Part shown: positions 1 through 9,629 of the stretch, in pieces
Numbering within the stretch: position 1 is the first letter of the stretch
How the letters are laid out: the number at the start of each line of letters is the position of its first letter
Source of the DNA: Denitratisoma sp. DHT3
Lineage (GTDB): Bacteria > Pseudomonadota > Gammaproteobacteria > Burkholderiales > Rhodocyclaceae
Reading direction: 5' to 3'
Length of the DNA: 64,000 nucleotides
NCBI RefSeq assembly: GCF_007833355.1
Contig: NZ_CP020914.1
Location: forward strand, 3,591,562 to 3,655,561
Program-made: the position numbers and the translations under genes
Notes under the pieces: model-generated
What the model was told of the DNA's origin: nothing
Databases searched by the model: none
What the model saw: only the letters and a program-made list of their open reading frames with translations

Positions 1-1326
1 TCGATGCTGGCGGCCGGCTATATGGCGATCGCCTGGGTGCTGAAGCGCCAGGTCGGCGAGGAGGGCATGTTCGTCGACCGGGCCGGCCTGGTGAAGTGGG
101 CCGCCATCGTCATGTCCGGTTCCCTGGCCAACAGCGCACTGTTCGTTTCCGGGCTGATCGCGACCGACCAGCTTCCCGTTTCGGGCTGGAGCGACGCGAC
201 CCTGCGCTTCTGGGTGGGGGACGGGGTGGGCATCTTCGTCACCCTGCCGTTGCTCTGGTGGCTGCAGGACGGCCGGCGGCGGCAGATCTTCCGGACCACG
301 GTCGGTTGCTGGGAGTCGCTCGGCTATGTCGCGCTGGTCATGGTCACCCTGTGGTTCACGTTTGCCTTCAGCGCGGAGGGGCGCTTCCGGTACTCCTTCG
401 TCCTCTACCTTCCCCTGGTCTGGGCGGCCTCGCGCCAGGGGCTGGTGGGCGCGATTTTCTGCGCATCGCTGCTGCAGCTTGGCATGCTGGTGGCGGGATG
501 GCTGTGGGAAGGGGCGAGCATGTCGGTGTTCGAACTCCAGATGCGCGCGCTGATGCTGGCCATCGTCGGCTTCCTGATCGGCGTCGCCGTCGACGAGCAG
601 CGCCGGGCCGCCGCCGACCTGCGCCACACGCTGCGCCTGGCCGCCGCCGGCGAGATGGCCGCCGCGCTGGCGCACGAACTCAATCAGCCCCTGACCGCGC
701 TGTCCGCCTACGGCGCGGCCAGCGAGCGCATCCTGGAACGGGACGGCGGCAGCGAGCAGTTGCGCGACGTGATCCGGCGCATGCGGCTGGAGGCCGGGCG
801 CGCGGCCGAGGTCGTGCGCCGCCTGCGGGATTTCTTCAGGACCGGGGCGACCCAGCTGGAGCGGTTCCCCCTGCGCGAACTGATGGACGCCGCGCTGCGG
901 CCGTTCCGGGACAAGGCCGACCAGCACGGCATCGTCCTCTCCGTGAGCGGAGCGTCCGCGGCCGAGCTTTACGCGGACCGCCTGCAACTGGAGGTGGTCC
1001 TGCGCAACCTGCTGTCCAATGCGTTCGAGGCGGTCGCGGATAATCCGGCCGGCAGCCGGCGGGTGCGGGTCACCACGGAGCTGCGGGAAGAAGGCCTGCT
1101 CAGCATCCGGGTCGAGGACAGCGGGCCGGGGGTGGCATCCCTGGTCTCGGACAGCCTGTTCGAGCCTTTCGTCTCCACCAAATCCAGCGGCCTGGGGCTG
1201 GGATTGGCGATCAGCCGCTCCATCGTCGACGCCCACGGCGGCAGCCTCGCGGTCGAGACCGGCGCCCATGGCTGCTTCCGGTTGATCCTGCCCATCGAGA
1301 CCATGAAGGTGTCCGTCCATGGATGA
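1..1326 (+). CDS. MASE1-domain sensor histidine kinase (5' end cut by window)
   Basis: Membrane sensor kinase of a two-component system. The visible part opens with several hydrophobic segments (about residues 1-205) typical of a MASE1 integral-membrane sensor. A HisKA domain follows with the H-box HELNQPL (His about 224 of the visible part), then N-box LRNLLSNAFEAV, G1 DSGPGV and G2 GLGLGLAIS. The frame is open to base 1 and MASE1 normally has more helices than are seen, so the true start lies upstream. It overlaps the downstream regulator by 8 bases, so the two are a coupled pair. The kinase core resembles the FixL/TodS group; the input signal is unknown. Confidence 0.9.
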   Translation, partial: SMLAAGYMAIAWVLKRQVGEEGMFVDRAGLVKWAAIVMSGSLANSALFVSGLIATDQLPVSGWSDATLRFWVGDGVGIFVTLPLLWWLQDGRRRQIFRTTVGCWESLGYVALVMVTLWFTFAFSAEGRFRYSFVLYLPLVWAASRQGLVGAIFCASLLQLGMLVAGWLWEGASMSVFELQMRALMLAIVGFLIGVAVDEQRRAAADLRHTLRLAAAGEMAAALAHELNQPLTALSAYGAASERILERDGGSEQLRDVIRRMRLEAGRAAEVVRRLRDFFRTGATQLERFPLRELMDAALRPFRDKADQHGIVLSVSGASAAELYADRLQLEVVLRNLLSNAFEAVADNPAGSRRVRVTTELREEGLLSIRVEDSGPGVASLVSDSLFEPFVSTKSSGLGLGLAISRSIVDAHGGSLAVETGAHGCFRLILPIETMKVSVHG

Positions 1327-1918
1327 CGCCGTTTTCATCGTGGACGACGATGCCTCGGTGCGCGACGCCCTGGGGCTGCTGCTCGGGCTGCGCGGCTATC
1401 GGACCGTGTTCTTCGCCGATGCGCCGAGTTTCCTGGCGGCCTTCGATCCCGCCTGGCGCGGCTGCCTGCTGGTCGACATCCGCATGCCCGGCATGGACGG
1501 GCTGGCCCTGCAGCGCCGGTTGCGCGAAATGGCGTGTTCCATGCCGGTGATCGTCATCACCGGCCACGGCGACGTCGCCTCCACCCGCGAGGCCTTTCGC
1601 GCCGATGCCGTGGATTTCCTGGAAAAGCCCCTGGACGAGGACCGCCTGATCCAGGCGATCGGCGAAGCCCTGGCGCGTCAGGCGAGCCGGCGCGGCGACG
1701 AGGAGCGGCGGGCGCAATTGGCCGCCCAGTTGGAGGAGCTCACCCCGCGCGAGCGGGAGGTGATGGACTTGGTCGTCGCCGGCAGGCACAACCGGGACAT
1801 CGCGCGCGAGCTCGGCATCAGCGTGCGTACCGTCGAGGTGCACAAGGCCCGGATGATGACGAAGCTGAAAGTGGACGGGATTCCGCAACTGGTACGCATC
1901 AGCCTCGGGCTGAGGTAG
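1319..1918 (+). CDS. FixJ/TodT-family response regulator, LuxR-type HTH
   Basis: DNA-binding response regulator, 199 aa, cognate partner of the kinase whose 3' end it overlaps. The receiver domain (about 1-115) has the acidic pair near its N-terminus, phospho-acceptor Asp53 in LLVDIRMPG and the conserved Lys in EKPL. The C-terminal GerE/LuxR helix-turn-helix begins at LTPREREVMDLV and runs through RTVEVHKARMM. Length and architecture match FixJ. Targets cannot be read from the sequence. The next 360 bases hold only repeats. Confidence 0.92.
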   Translation: MDDAVFIVDDDASVRDALGLLLGLRGYRTVFFADAPSFLAAFDPAWRGCLLVDIRMPGMDGLALQRRLREMACSMPVIVITGHGDVASTREAFRADAVDFLEKPLDEDRLIQAIGEALARQASRRGDEERRAQLAAQLEELTPREREVMDLVVAGRHNRDIARELGISVRTVEVHKARMMTKLKVDGIPQLVRISLGLR

Positions 1919-1924
1919 GCTCGC

Positions 1925-2281
1925 CCCACCTTTGACTCGCCCCCCTTCACCCCCCTCCGGGGGGGTCTCATTGGCTCGCTGCGCTCGGGTGTTTGGGGGA
2001 ACGTTGTGGGGGCACCGATGCGTTGCGGCTTCGCCGCGTGCCGCTTTTCCTTGCGGCGGCGCGGCGGGAAAGCTTTTTCGGTATTCCATCCCTTCGCCAT
2101 CCTCCGGGGCGGTGCGGCGGAGTCGCGTCGGGTTAGCCCACAGGGCGTAACCCGACAGACAGCCGTTGCAGACGCCGATGTCGGGTTACGCTGCGCTAAC
2201 CCGACCTACCGGACGAGGAAGATTTTCGCCGTGTTCGCCGTGTCGCCGTGGTTTCCCTTGGAACTGCCCGACGGGAAAGCT
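1925..2281. repeat. Intergenic repeat cluster between the FixJ-like gene and pepD
   Basis: No gene is seen here. Bases about 1932-2075 are a reverse-orientation relative of the repeat found three times at 15537-16000 (shared G-runs, the GCTCGCTGCGCTCGG core, and the ends of the unit). Two hairpins built on GTCGGGTTA/TAACCCGAC follow at 2127-2156 and 2180-2205. Bases 2216-2265 are a GTGTTCGCCGTGTCGCC-type block which, read on the minus strand, encodes a NHGDTANTAK-like peptide, a familiar non-coding repeat in proteobacteria. Confidence 0.7.
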
Positions 2282-3751
2282 CTAACCTGTGAGCATCGCC
2301 CAATCCGCCGGCAGCGCCGCCAGCAGGGCCTTGAGCAGATGCCAGCAGCGGCCGACGGAGGCCACTTCGACCCGTTCGCCGGGGGCATGGGCGCCGCGGA
2401 TGTCGGGGCCGAAGGAGATCATCGGCAGGTCCGGATACTTGGCGCCGATGATGCCGCATTCGAGGCCGGCATGGATCACCTGGAAGCCGGCCGGGGCGCC
2501 GAATTCCTGCGCGTAGACCTGCTGCGCCAGCGCAGCCAGGGGCGAGTCGGGTTGCGGCGTCCAGGCCGGGTAGGGGCCGACGGGGCGCGCCGCGCAGCCG
2601 GCCAGGTGGAACAGGTCGATGATCTCGTCGGCCAGTTCGCGGGCGCAGCGGTCGATCAGGGAACGCACCATGAAGGTGGCCTCGGCCCGGCCGTCGGCGA
2701 TGCGGATCACGCCCAGGTTGTCCGAGGTTTCCACCACGCCGTCGACGCGCTGGCTGCGGCGCCGCACACCCTGGGGCGCCGCGTGGAGCGCGGCCAGGAG
2801 ACGCCGCTGGTCGGCGAGCGGGAGCACCGTTTCGGCATGGGCGGGCGCGATGGCGACGCTCAGTGCCGGGTCCGCTGCCGCCAGTTCGTCCCGCAGCAAG
2901 GTTTCCATGGCTGCGGCCCAGGCCGGCAGCCGGGCGCCGGCCGCCGCCGGCACGGCGATCAGGGCCACTGCTTCCCGGGGCAGGGCGTTGCGCGCGGTGC
3001 CGCCTTCCAGTCGGGCCAGGCGCAACGGCGTCTCCTGCTCCAGAGCGCGCAGCAGGCGCACCAGCAGCTTGATGGCATGGCCCCGCTCGCGGTGGATGTC
3101 GATGCCGGAATGGCCCCCTTGCAGGCCTTGCACCGTCAGGCTGAACACCTGATGGCCGGCCGGCACGGCTTCGCTGCCGCAGGCCGATTCCACCACCACG
3201 TCCAGGCCGCCTGCGCAGCCCAGATAGAACTGGCCCCATTCCTCGGTGTCCAGGTTGATCAGCAGTTGCCCTTGCAGCACGCCGGCGGGCAGGCCCTGGG
3301 CACCGCCCATGCCGGCTTCCTCGTCCACGGTGAGCAGGACTTCCAGCGAGCCGTGGGCGATGTCGTCGGCCTCCAGGGCCGCCAGCGCCAGGGCGACGCC
3401 GATGCCATTGTCGGCTCCCAGGGTGGTGTTCTCGGCGCACAGCCAGCCGTCCTTCAGCACGGGCCGGATCGGATCGCGGAAAAAGTCGTGGCCGCCCCCC
3501 GTGTTCTGCTGGCAGACCATGTCGAGGTGGCCCTGCAGCGTGACCATGGGCCGATCCTCCATGCCGGCGGTGGCGGGCTTCCTCAGGATCAGGTTGCCGG
3601 TGGCGTCCTCCAGGGCGGCGAGGCCGCGATTTCCCGCCCATGCGCGCAGGTGTCGCCGTAGCGCGCCTTCGTGCTTTGAGACGCGGGGGATCTCGCACAG
3701 GGTGGCGAAGTGGCGCCAGACGATGGCGGGTTCGAGGTCGGGGAAGGTCAT
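2282..3751 (-). CDS. pepD: Cytosolic nonspecific dipeptidase (Xaa-His dipeptidase)
   Basis: M20-family zinc aminopeptidase that cleaves dipeptides, 489 aa, the usual PepD length. Visible metal-site signatures in order: QGHLDMVCQ, DNGIGVALAL, DEEAGMGGAQG (catalytic and ligand Glu), INLDTEEWG and a C-terminal GAHAPGERVEV carrying the last His ligand. The start at MTFPDLEPAIVW fits the family N-terminus. No signal peptide, so cytoplasmic. It is followed on the same strand by nothing but repeats and preceded by the phoH-like gene 83 bases away; no clear operon. Confidence 0.95.
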   Translation of the reverse strand: MTFPDLEPAIVWRHFATLCEIPRVSKHEGALRRHLRAWAGNRGLAALEDATGNLILRKPATAGMEDRPMVTLQGHLDMVCQQNTGGGHDFFRDPIRPVLKDGWLCAENTTLGADNGIGVALALAALEADDIAHGSLEVLLTVDEEAGMGGAQGLPAGVLQGQLLINLDTEEWGQFYLGCAGGLDVVVESACGSEAVPAGHQVFSLTVQGLQGGHSGIDIHRERGHAIKLLVRLLRALEQETPLRLARLEGGTARNALPREAVALIAVPAAAGARLPAWAAAMETLLRDELAAADPALSVAIAPAHAETVLPLADQRRLLAALHAAPQGVRRRSQRVDGVVETSDNLGVIRIADGRAEATFMVRSLIDRCARELADEIIDLFHLAGCAARPVGPYPAWTPQPDSPLAALAQQVYAQEFGAPAGFQVIHAGLECGIIGAKYPDLPMISFGPDIRGAHAPGERVEVASVGRCWHLLKALLAALPADWAMLTG

Positions 3752-3833
3752 GGCGGGCGGGCTGCGGATACGCCCGAACCGCCGGGACGGGGTTCGGGCG
3801 CGGTTGGGTGCGATTCGGTGTCTGGGCCGGCGC

Positions 3834-5267
3834 TCAGAGCACCTCGGCGGCGTGGTCGGCCAGGCGCGAACGCTCGCCCCGTTGCAGGGTGATGTGGCCG
3901 GAATGGGGCCAGCCCTTGAAACGGTCTACCACGTAGGTGATGCCGGAACTGCCTTCGGTCAGGTAGGGCGTGTCGATCTGGGCGATGTTGCCCAGGCACA
4001 CCACCTTGGTGGCGGTGCCGGCGCGGGTGATCAGGGTCTTCATCTGCTTGGGGGTGAGGTTCTGGGCTTCGTCGATGATCAGGAACTTGTTGATGAAGGT
4101 GCGGCCGCGCATGAAGTTCAGCGACTTGATCTTGATCCGGCTGCGGATCAGGTCCATGGTTGCGGCCCGCCCCCAGTCGCCGCCGTAGCTTCCGCCCTGG
4201 GCCGGCTGGCCGGGTTCCTCGTGAGGCCGGTTGAGCACGTCCAGGTTGTCCTCGATGGCGCCCATCCAGGGCGTCATCTTCTCCTCCTCGGAACCGGGCA
4301 GGAAGCCGATGTCCTCGCCCACCGGCACCGTGACCCGGGTGATGATGATCTCGGAGAACCGCTTCAGTTCCAGGGTCTGGGTCAGGGCCGCGGCCAGGGT
4401 CAGCAGGGTCTTGCCGGTGCCGGCCTGGCCCAGCAGGGTGACGAAGTCGATCTCCGGGTCCATCAGCAGGTTCAGCGCGAAGTTCTGCTCGCGGTTGCGG
4501 GCCGTGATGCCCCAGACCGCGTTCTTCTGGTGGCCGTAATCCACCAGGGTCGCCAATTGGGCGCTCTTGCCGCCGCCTTCCTTGACGATGGCGATAAACG
4601 GCTTTTCGGTTTCGCCGTCGAGATAGATGAACTCGTTGATCAGCAGTTCGGGGCAGAGGGGGCCATGAATCTGGTAGAGGGTCTTGCCCTCCTCCTTCCA
4701 TGACTTCATTCCCTGGCCGTGGTTGTCCCAGAAATCGGCGGGCAGTTCCCGGGTGCCTGTGTACAGCAGATCGGTGTCTTCCAGCACCTTGTCGTTGAAG
4801 TAGTCCTGCGCGTGGAGGCCCATCGCGCGGGCCTTGATGCGCATGTTGATGTCCTTGGAGACCAGGATCACCGGCCGCTTGGGGAACTTCTGCTGCAGGT
4901 ACATGACGACGGCCAGGATCTGGTTGTCGCCTTTTGCGGTGGGCAGGGAGGTGGGCAGTACCGTGGCGATCGCCTCGGCCTGGAGGAACAGGCGGCCCGT
5001 GGCCAGGCCGCGGGAGGGTTCGCTGAGGTCGATGCCCTTTTCGATGTCGGCCTCGTCGCTGACGATGCCGTCCATGATGCGGCTGGTCTGGCGGGCGTTG
5101 CGCGCCACTTCCGACATGCCCTTCTTGTTGTTGTCCAGTTCCTCGAGGGTCATGATGGGCACGTAGATGTCGTGCTCCTCGAAGCGGAAAAGGCTGTTGG
5201 GATCGTGCATCAGCACGTTCGTGTCGAGGACGAAGAGCTTGGTGGTCTTGCTGCGCTTGGCGTTCAT
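3834..5267 (-). CDS. PIN-domain PhoH-like ATPase
   Basis: 477-aa protein joining an N-terminal PIN nuclease fold (FVLDTNVLMHDPNSLF at about 10-25, further acidic residues to about 140) to a PhoH P-loop ATPase. Walker A is GQAGTGKTLLTL and Walker B is IIDEAQNLTPKQ. The family is thought to couple ATP hydrolysis to RNA metabolism (PhoH2 proteins are RNA helicase/RNases). The frame is open far upstream, but the start at MNAKRSKTTK is chosen because it has an AGGAA ribosome site and begins the conserved PIN strand. The remaining upstream frame overlaps cobT and is not coding. Confidence 0.93.
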   Translation of the reverse strand: MNAKRSKTTKLFVLDTNVLMHDPNSLFRFEEHDIYVPIMTLEELDNNKKGMSEVARNARQTSRIMDGIVSDEADIEKGIDLSEPSRGLATGRLFLQAEAIATVLPTSLPTAKGDNQILAVVMYLQQKFPKRPVILVSKDINMRIKARAMGLHAQDYFNDKVLEDTDLLYTGTRELPADFWDNHGQGMKSWKEEGKTLYQIHGPLCPELLINEFIYLDGETEKPFIAIVKEGGGKSAQLATLVDYGHQKNAVWGITARNREQNFALNLLMDPEIDFVTLLGQAGTGKTLLTLAAALTQTLELKRFSEIIITRVTVPVGEDIGFLPGSEEEKMTPWMGAIEDNLDVLNRPHEEPGQPAQGGSYGGDWGRAATMDLIRSRIKIKSLNFMRGRTFINKFLIIDEAQNLTPKQMKTLITRAGTATKVVCLGNIAQIDTPYLTEGSSGITYVVDRFKGWPHSGHITLQRGERSRLADHAAEVL

Positions 5268-5329
5268 GGCTGTTCCTGGTGTGGGCACGCATTGCGGATC
5301 ATAGCGCGACGAGGCGGTGGCTTCGGGCC

Positions 5330-6382
5330 TCAGATTTTCTCCGCCACCCCGGCCGACTCGAAACTGGCCATCTGGTCGAGGAAGTTGGCGGCGGCCTGGA
5401 TCAGGGGCAGGGCCAGGGCGGCACCGGTGCCCTCTCCCAGACGCAGGCCCAGGTCGAGCAGGGGACGGGCGTCCAGCGCCTCCAGTTGCAACTGGTGCCC
5501 CGGTTCGCCGGAGCGGTGGGCGAACACGCAGTAATCCGTGAGGGCCGGTTGCAGCCGCGCGGCGACCAGCGCGGCCGCGGTGACGATGAAGCCGTCGACC
5601 ACGATCAGCATCCGCGCTTCGGCCGCGGCCAGCATGGCGCCGACCATCATGGCGATCTCGAAGCCGCCGAACCGGGCCAGGATGGACAGGGGATCGTTGG
5701 CGCCCTGATGGCGGCTCGCCGCCGTCGCCAGCAGTTCCTTTTTCCGGGCCAGGCCCAGGTCGTCGAGGCCCGTACCGCGGCCGACGCAGTCGGCGAGCGG
5801 CGCGGGCGCCAGGAAATGGGTGAGCAAGGAGGCCGCGGCGGTGTTGCCGATGCCCATCTCGCCGCAGGCCAGCAGGTTGCCGCCCCGGTCGGCCGCCTGC
5901 CGTGCCAGCGCCGCACCCCGCGCCAGCGCGGTGGCGCATTGATCCGCGCTCATGGCCGGCGCTTCGAGGTAATTGGCGGTGCCGTGCGCGACTTTCGCAT
6001 CCACCAGATCCGGGCGGGCGCCGAAGTCGTGGGCCACGCCGGCGTCCACGACCTGCAATTCCCAACCCAACTGCCGGGCGAAGACGTTGATGGCGGCACC
6101 GCCGGCGAGGAAGTTTTCCACCATCTGCCAGGTGACGTCCTGGGGGTAGGCCGACACGCCGGCGCGCGCCGCGCCATGGTCGCCGGCGAACACCAGCAGC
6201 TGCGGCCGGCGGATGCGGGGGCTGAGGCTGCCTTGGAGCCGGCCCAGTTGCAGGGCCAGGGCTTCGAGGCGGCCGAGCGCGCCCGGCGGCTTGGTCTTGG
6301 CGTCGATTTTGCGTTGCAGGGCGGCGTCAAGGCCGGTGTCGAGGCGTGCCAGGTCGGCACGCGGTAGCGCGGTGGAATGCAT
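5330..6382 (-). CDS. cobT: Nicotinate-nucleotide--dimethylbenzimidazole phosphoribosyltransferase
   Basis: Makes alpha-ribazole phosphate for the lower ligand of cobalamin, from nicotinate mononucleotide and DMB. 350 aa from [11 protein letters not shown], the usual CobT length; a longer in-frame extension to 6487 would run into the riboswitch and is rejected. Family blocks seen: [36 protein letters not shown], and the C-terminal LGEGTGAAL carrying the catalytic Glu. Expression is expected to be shut off by cobalamin through the riboswitch immediately upstream. No other corrinoid gene is adjacent. Confidence 0.96.
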   Translation of the reverse strand: MHSTALPRADLARLDTGLDAALQRKIDAKTKPPGALGRLEALALQLGRLQGSLSPRIRRPQLLVFAGDHGAARAGVSAYPQDVTWQMVENFLAGGAAINVFARQLGWELQVVDAGVAHDFGARPDLVDAKVAHGTANYLEAPAMSADQCATALARGAALARQAADRGGNLLACGEMGIGNTAAASLLTHFLAPAPLADCVGRGTGLDDLGLARKKELLATAASRHQGANDPLSILARFGGFEIAMMVGAMLAAAEARMLIVVDGFIVTAAALVAARLQPALTDYCVFAHRSGEPGHQLQLEALDARPLLDLGLRLGEGTGAALALPLIQAAANFLDQMASFESAGVAEKI

Positions 6383-6459
6383 CCGATTCTCCAGATTCCG
6401 GTTCGATCGACGCCGCGCTGACCATGCGCGACGCCGATGAACGCTGAAAGGAATCCTCG

Positions 6460-6625
6460 ATCGCAGGTCTTCTGGCTTCCGGATCATTCGCCTGCCCCGC
6501 GCCTTCCCGGGAGAGTGGGCTCTCCCAGTGGCCGATCGTGGATCGTGCGGGCGGCGTCCCCGGTCACAGCGGCGGGCCCGCCACGGATTTCAACCGTGTT
6601 CCCTTGACTGTCGAGGTGCTGCAGC
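6460..6625 (-). promoter_or_regulatory. Cobalamin (AdoCbl) riboswitch upstream of cobT
   Basis: Read on the minus strand, the leader has the hallmarks of the B12 class: GTTGAAATCCGTGGCGGGCC, then GCTGTGACCGGGG, the B12-box core GCCACTG (bases 6526-6532), a GGGAAGGCG block, and the 3' end CCGGAAGCCAGAAGACCTGC near 6463-6482. Spacing and order match the Rfam cobalamin model as I know it. It lies about 80 bases upstream of the cobT start, so it most likely represses cobT when cobalamin is plentiful. Confidence 0.92.
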
Positions 6626-6784
6626 GGCGCGGATTATCGGGATTCGTCCCGGCCCTGTCAAAGCGGCCTGGCGGATGTTGTTTCCACCTGGCGGAAAAAC
6701 ATCGTGATTTAATGTAAATTGAGTCACGGCGTGAGTGAAGTGATGCATCCTGTCCGCTGATGATTTTTGTTGGAAACCGAATTC

Positions 6785-7231
6785 ATGATGACCCCCCCTC
6801 CTTCCGCCATCAAATGGTGCCCCGAATACGCGACGGGCGTCGCCGACGTCGACGCGCAGCATCGAGTCCTGTTGCAGTGCCTGAACCGGCTCAATCGTCT
6901 GGGGGGCGGTGCCGAGGCGGCGGGGAGCGGGCCGTTGCGGAACGCGGTCCGGGATGCGTTGCGGGACCTGAACGAATACGCCGCCTACCACTTTCTCACC
7001 GAGGAGGCGCTGTTGCGGGAACATCTACCGACCGAGGCCCGGACCGTCCGGCATATTCTCGCCCATCGTTCGTACTGGTCGAGCATCGCCGATATCCGGA
7101 TGCGCTTCGAGGCGGGGCTGCCCGACGCCGCCGAGGCGTTGGTGTCCTACCTCAACCGCTGGTGGATCAATCACATTCTGGAGACGGACCAGGACATGGG
7201 GCGCGAACTCAAGCTTCGCGGCGTGGGCTGA
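6785..7231 (+). CDS. Bacteriohemerythrin
   Basis: Small cytoplasmic di-iron oxygen-binding (possibly NO-binding) protein, 148 aa. All seven usual ligands can be seen: His in DAQHRV, His and Glu in YHFLTEE, the HxxxH of RHILAH, and His and Asp in NHILETDQD. Start chosen at the first ATG (MMTPPP); two TTG codons lie just upstream. Only 7 bases separate it from the chemoreceptor gene, so they form an operon. Hemerythrin domains are fused to chemoreceptors in some bacteria (DcrH), and the pairing here suggests oxygen taxis; this is inference. Confidence 0.9.
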   Translation: MMTPPPSAIKWCPEYATGVADVDAQHRVLLQCLNRLNRLGGGAEAAGSGPLRNAVRDALRDLNEYAAYHFLTEEALLREHLPTEARTVRHILAHRSYWSSIADIRMRFEAGLPDAAEALVSYLNRWWINHILETDQDMGRELKLRGVG

Positions 7232-8181
7232 GGCCTCCATGAGCAAAACCAGTCGCTGGCATCTGAACCTGATCCGCCTCTACCGCAGCCACGGCACACT
7301 GCTCACCCTGGGCGCTTTCCTGGTCGTGGCGGTCGTGACCTTTGCGCTGACCTGGGGGGCGATGAAGGCATTTCGGATTCATCTCCTGGCCAGGAGCGAG
7401 GAACAGTTGATCGTTCTGACGACCGTCGTCGTGCTGATTTTTGCCGCCCTCCAGGCCTTGTTCAACCGCCTGCTGCTGGGGCGCACGTTCCTCGACTTTT
7501 CCGACGAGATAGAGCGCTGGGCGCTGCAGGAGGCGGATCATCTGCGCAACTTCGACACCATCGTCGGACACCTGCGGGACATTTCCACCGTCAACGGGGT
7601 GCTTCGCGGGCAACTGGAGGCGGTTACCCGGGAAACGGAAGACGCCGCCTACGCCATCGCCGGCCGCCTCGACCGCATTTACGCCGAATGCAGCCAGCTC
7701 TCCAGCGAGGTGAAACGTTCGGTTTCCCATTCCGAAGACCTGGCCGAGCAGTCGGAACAGCAACTGGCGGGGAACCTGGCGGCGCTGGATGCGCTCAAGC
7801 GGTACCAGATCGGCCGGCAGGACGAGATCGCCGCCGAGCATCAGCGGGTGCAATCGGTCATCGGCCAGGTCGGTTCATTGTCCCCTTTGGCCGAGTTGAT
7901 CCGGCAGATATCCAAGCAGACCAATCTGCTGGCGCTGAATGCCACGATCGAGGCGGCGCGGGCGGGCACCGCCGGGCGAGGTTTCGCTGTCGTCGCCGAC
8001 GAAATCCGCAAGCTTTCGGAACAGACCGATACGGCGGCGGTGAAGATCACCCACGGGATCGCCGCCGTGACGGCCGTGATCCACGATGAACTGGAACAGT
8101 CGCTCAGCACGGCCGAGGAAAAGAGCGAAATCGGGCAACTGGAGGACGTTTGCACCCGGCTCGGCGCGATGGGGGAGCGTT

Positions 8182-9330
8182 TCACCCAGACCACCGATTA
8201 CCTCCACGCGCTGACCGGGACGCTGGATGCCGCCTCTGCGAAGATCGTCGACGAAGTGATGGAAACCCTGAGTGGATTGCAGTTCCAGGACGTGACGCGG
8301 CAGCAGATCGAGCACGTCGGCCAGGCGCTGAGCCGTCTGGATGTCCATATGTGTCTAGTCCCGCCTGGTTATAAACACGTTTTTTGAACAATTCTGGTTT
8401 TTTCTGCTGCCATTCCTTGAGCGCCTGAATGGGAGAACGATGGTTGAGTGCGCGCTGCGGAATCTGCTGGTTGTAGGTTTTTACATAGCGCGCAAGCGTC
8501 GTCTCCAACTCAGCGGCTGAAGCAAATCGGGTCTGGCTCACCACCTCACTGATTCGGCCATTGAAACGCTCGACCATCCCGTTGGTCTGCGGGTGGCGTG
8601 GCGGGCACAGGCGGTGCTCGATGTTCAGCGCCGCGCAGCGTACATCAAAGACGTGGCGTCCTGTGGGCTCACGCTTTTTGCTTGTGAAGCGGTCGGTAAA
8701 CTGGCTGCCGTTGTCCGTGAGCAGTTTGACGATCTTCATCGGTGCGGCGCGTTCCAGGCGGTTCAAAAAATCCACGCTGCTACGCTCGCTTTGATCGGCA
8801 TAGATATGCATGAACACCCAGCGTGTGGCGCGATCGATAGCCACAAACAGGTAGCGCCGCTCTTTTTCGTCGGGCATCTGCGGTAAGTACTTGATATCCA
8901 TGTGCAGGAAGCCTGGCTCGTAATCCTTGAAGGTTTTGACAGAGGGCTGGATTTCGCCTGCATCGGCCAGTGCCTCGGCTTGTTGTTGGCGCAGGTTGGC
9001 CACGCCATGGCGGCGCAAGCAGCGATCCAGTCCCGAGCGCGAGACTTCCGGATTGATGAATTCGCGCACCACAGCCACCAGGTCATCTAACGGCAGCAGC
9101 GTCAGGCGCCGTAACGCCACGACAATCGCCTCTTGCGCAGGCGTCAGCGTGGTACAGAGCTTGTGCGGGCGGTGCGATAAATCCTCCGGACTATCGCGCC
9201 GCTTCCACTTACGCGCGGTCGCTACGCTGATGTTGTAGCGTTCTGCCAACTCAGCCAGCGATGCGGATGACTGCTTGATCTCTGTTCGCGTTCGAGGGGT
9301 CGTTCGGGCTTGGGCGTGGACTTCACTCAT
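8182..9330 (-). CDS. IS481-family DDE transposase
   Basis: N-terminal helix-turn-helix ([20 protein letters not shown]) followed by an rve/DDE integrase core: Asp in HMDIKYLPQ, Asp in LLTDNGSQF, Glu in [10 protein letters not shown]. About 326 residues are encoded inside the element. The reading frame has no stop before the IS end, so it runs on for 57 codons antisense to the chemoreceptor gene and stops at 8182. The family protein normally ends at about the IS edge, so the extra tail is an accident of this insertion site. Confidence 0.9.
   Translation of the reverse strand: MSEVHAQARTTPRTRTEIKQSSASLAELAERYNISVATARKWKRRDSPEDLSHRPHKLCTTLTPAQEAIVVALRRLTLLPLDDLVAVVREFINPEVSRSGLDRCLRRHGVANLRQQQAEALADAGEIQPSVKTFKDYEPGFLHMDIKYLPQMPDEKERRYLFVAIDRATRWVFMHIYADQSERSSVDFLNRLERAAPMKIVKLLTDNGSQFTDRFTSKKREPTGRHVFDVRCAALNIEHRLCPPRHPQTNGMVERFNGRISEVVSQTRFASAAELETTLARYVKTYNQQIPQRALNHRSPIQALKEWQQKKPELFKKRVYNQAGLDTYGHPDGSAPGRRARSAAASRPGTAIHSGFPSLRRRSSQRRHPASRSARGGNRWSG
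8346..8351. repeat. Target-site duplication CATATG (left copy; right copy 9435-9440)
   Basis: Perfect 6-bp direct repeat flanking the IS481-type element. Removing the element and one copy restores the chemoreceptor reading frame exactly. Confidence 0.9.
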
Positions 9331-9434
9331 GTCGCTTGCTTCGCTTTCAAGGTTTCAATCAGACCACGCATCACTTCTCTTGCTCGAAAGAGTGGCCAGC
9401 TACGAAGCGGGATATGATCACACGGGATGCAACA
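8352..9434 (-). mobile_element. IS481-family insertion sequence, 1083 bp
   Basis: Insertion element inside the chemoreceptor gene. The ends are imperfect inverted repeats (TGTCTAGTCCCGCCTGGTTATA at 8352; the reverse complement of the right end reads TGTTGCATCCCGTGTGATCATA; 14 of 22 match). The flanks carry a perfect 6-bp target duplication, CATATG, at 8346-8351 and 9435-9440. One transposase gene lies on the minus strand. The intact duplication and in-frame reconstruction of the target show a simple, fairly recent insertion. Confidence 0.92.
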
Positions 9435-9629
9435 CATATGGACCAACTGGCGGAGGCTACCGGGAAATGCCTGGTGCAGCCGCTGCAGGTGCCTTCGATC
9501 ATCGGCCAACTGGAGGCGCTGTTCGAGAATTACGTCATGCAAAGCCAGCGCGACACCCATCGGCAGATGACGGGAGAGGCCGCCCAGGCGCATCACGAAC
9601 AACCCATGGCCAGGGTCGAGCTCTTCTAG

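Larger units (their letters stand above)
7239..9629 (+). pseudogene. Methyl-accepting chemotaxis protein, interrupted by an IS481-type element
   Basis: Chemoreceptor with two N-terminal membrane segments (about 20-43 and 58-78), little periplasmic sequence, and a signalling domain with the hairpin tip region [21 protein letters not shown]. Codons run from 7239 to 8351, are broken by the IS (8352-9434), and resume in the same frame at 9441 after a CATATG duplication. Joining 7239-8351 to 9441-9629 gives an intact 433-aa protein ending in VELF, a common receptor tail. The IS therefore truncates a once intact gene, removing the last 62 residues. The surviving ORF continues 12 codons into the IS and stops at 8387. 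Confidence 0.88.

Noticed and set aside
1932..2150. Short plus-strand frames after the FixJ-like gene
   Set aside because: They lie wholly within repeats and hairpins.
2006..4703. Long plus-strand frames opposite pepD and the PhoH-like gene
   Set aside because: They mirror well-identified minus-strand genes and run through intergenic repeats; Arg/Gly/Ala/Gln-rich composition typical of shadows.
5279..6367. Plus-strand frame of 362 codons opposite cobT
   Set aside because: cobT is certain from motifs and riboswitch; the antisense frame has no domain.
6383..6487. Extended CobT start at 6487
   Set aside because: The extension is translated riboswitch sequence.
6676..6720. Possible sigma-54 promoter (CTGGCGGA) before the first hemerythrin
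   Set aside because: The GC element at the right distance is missing; only a weak TTTCC/GGAAA dyad is seen.
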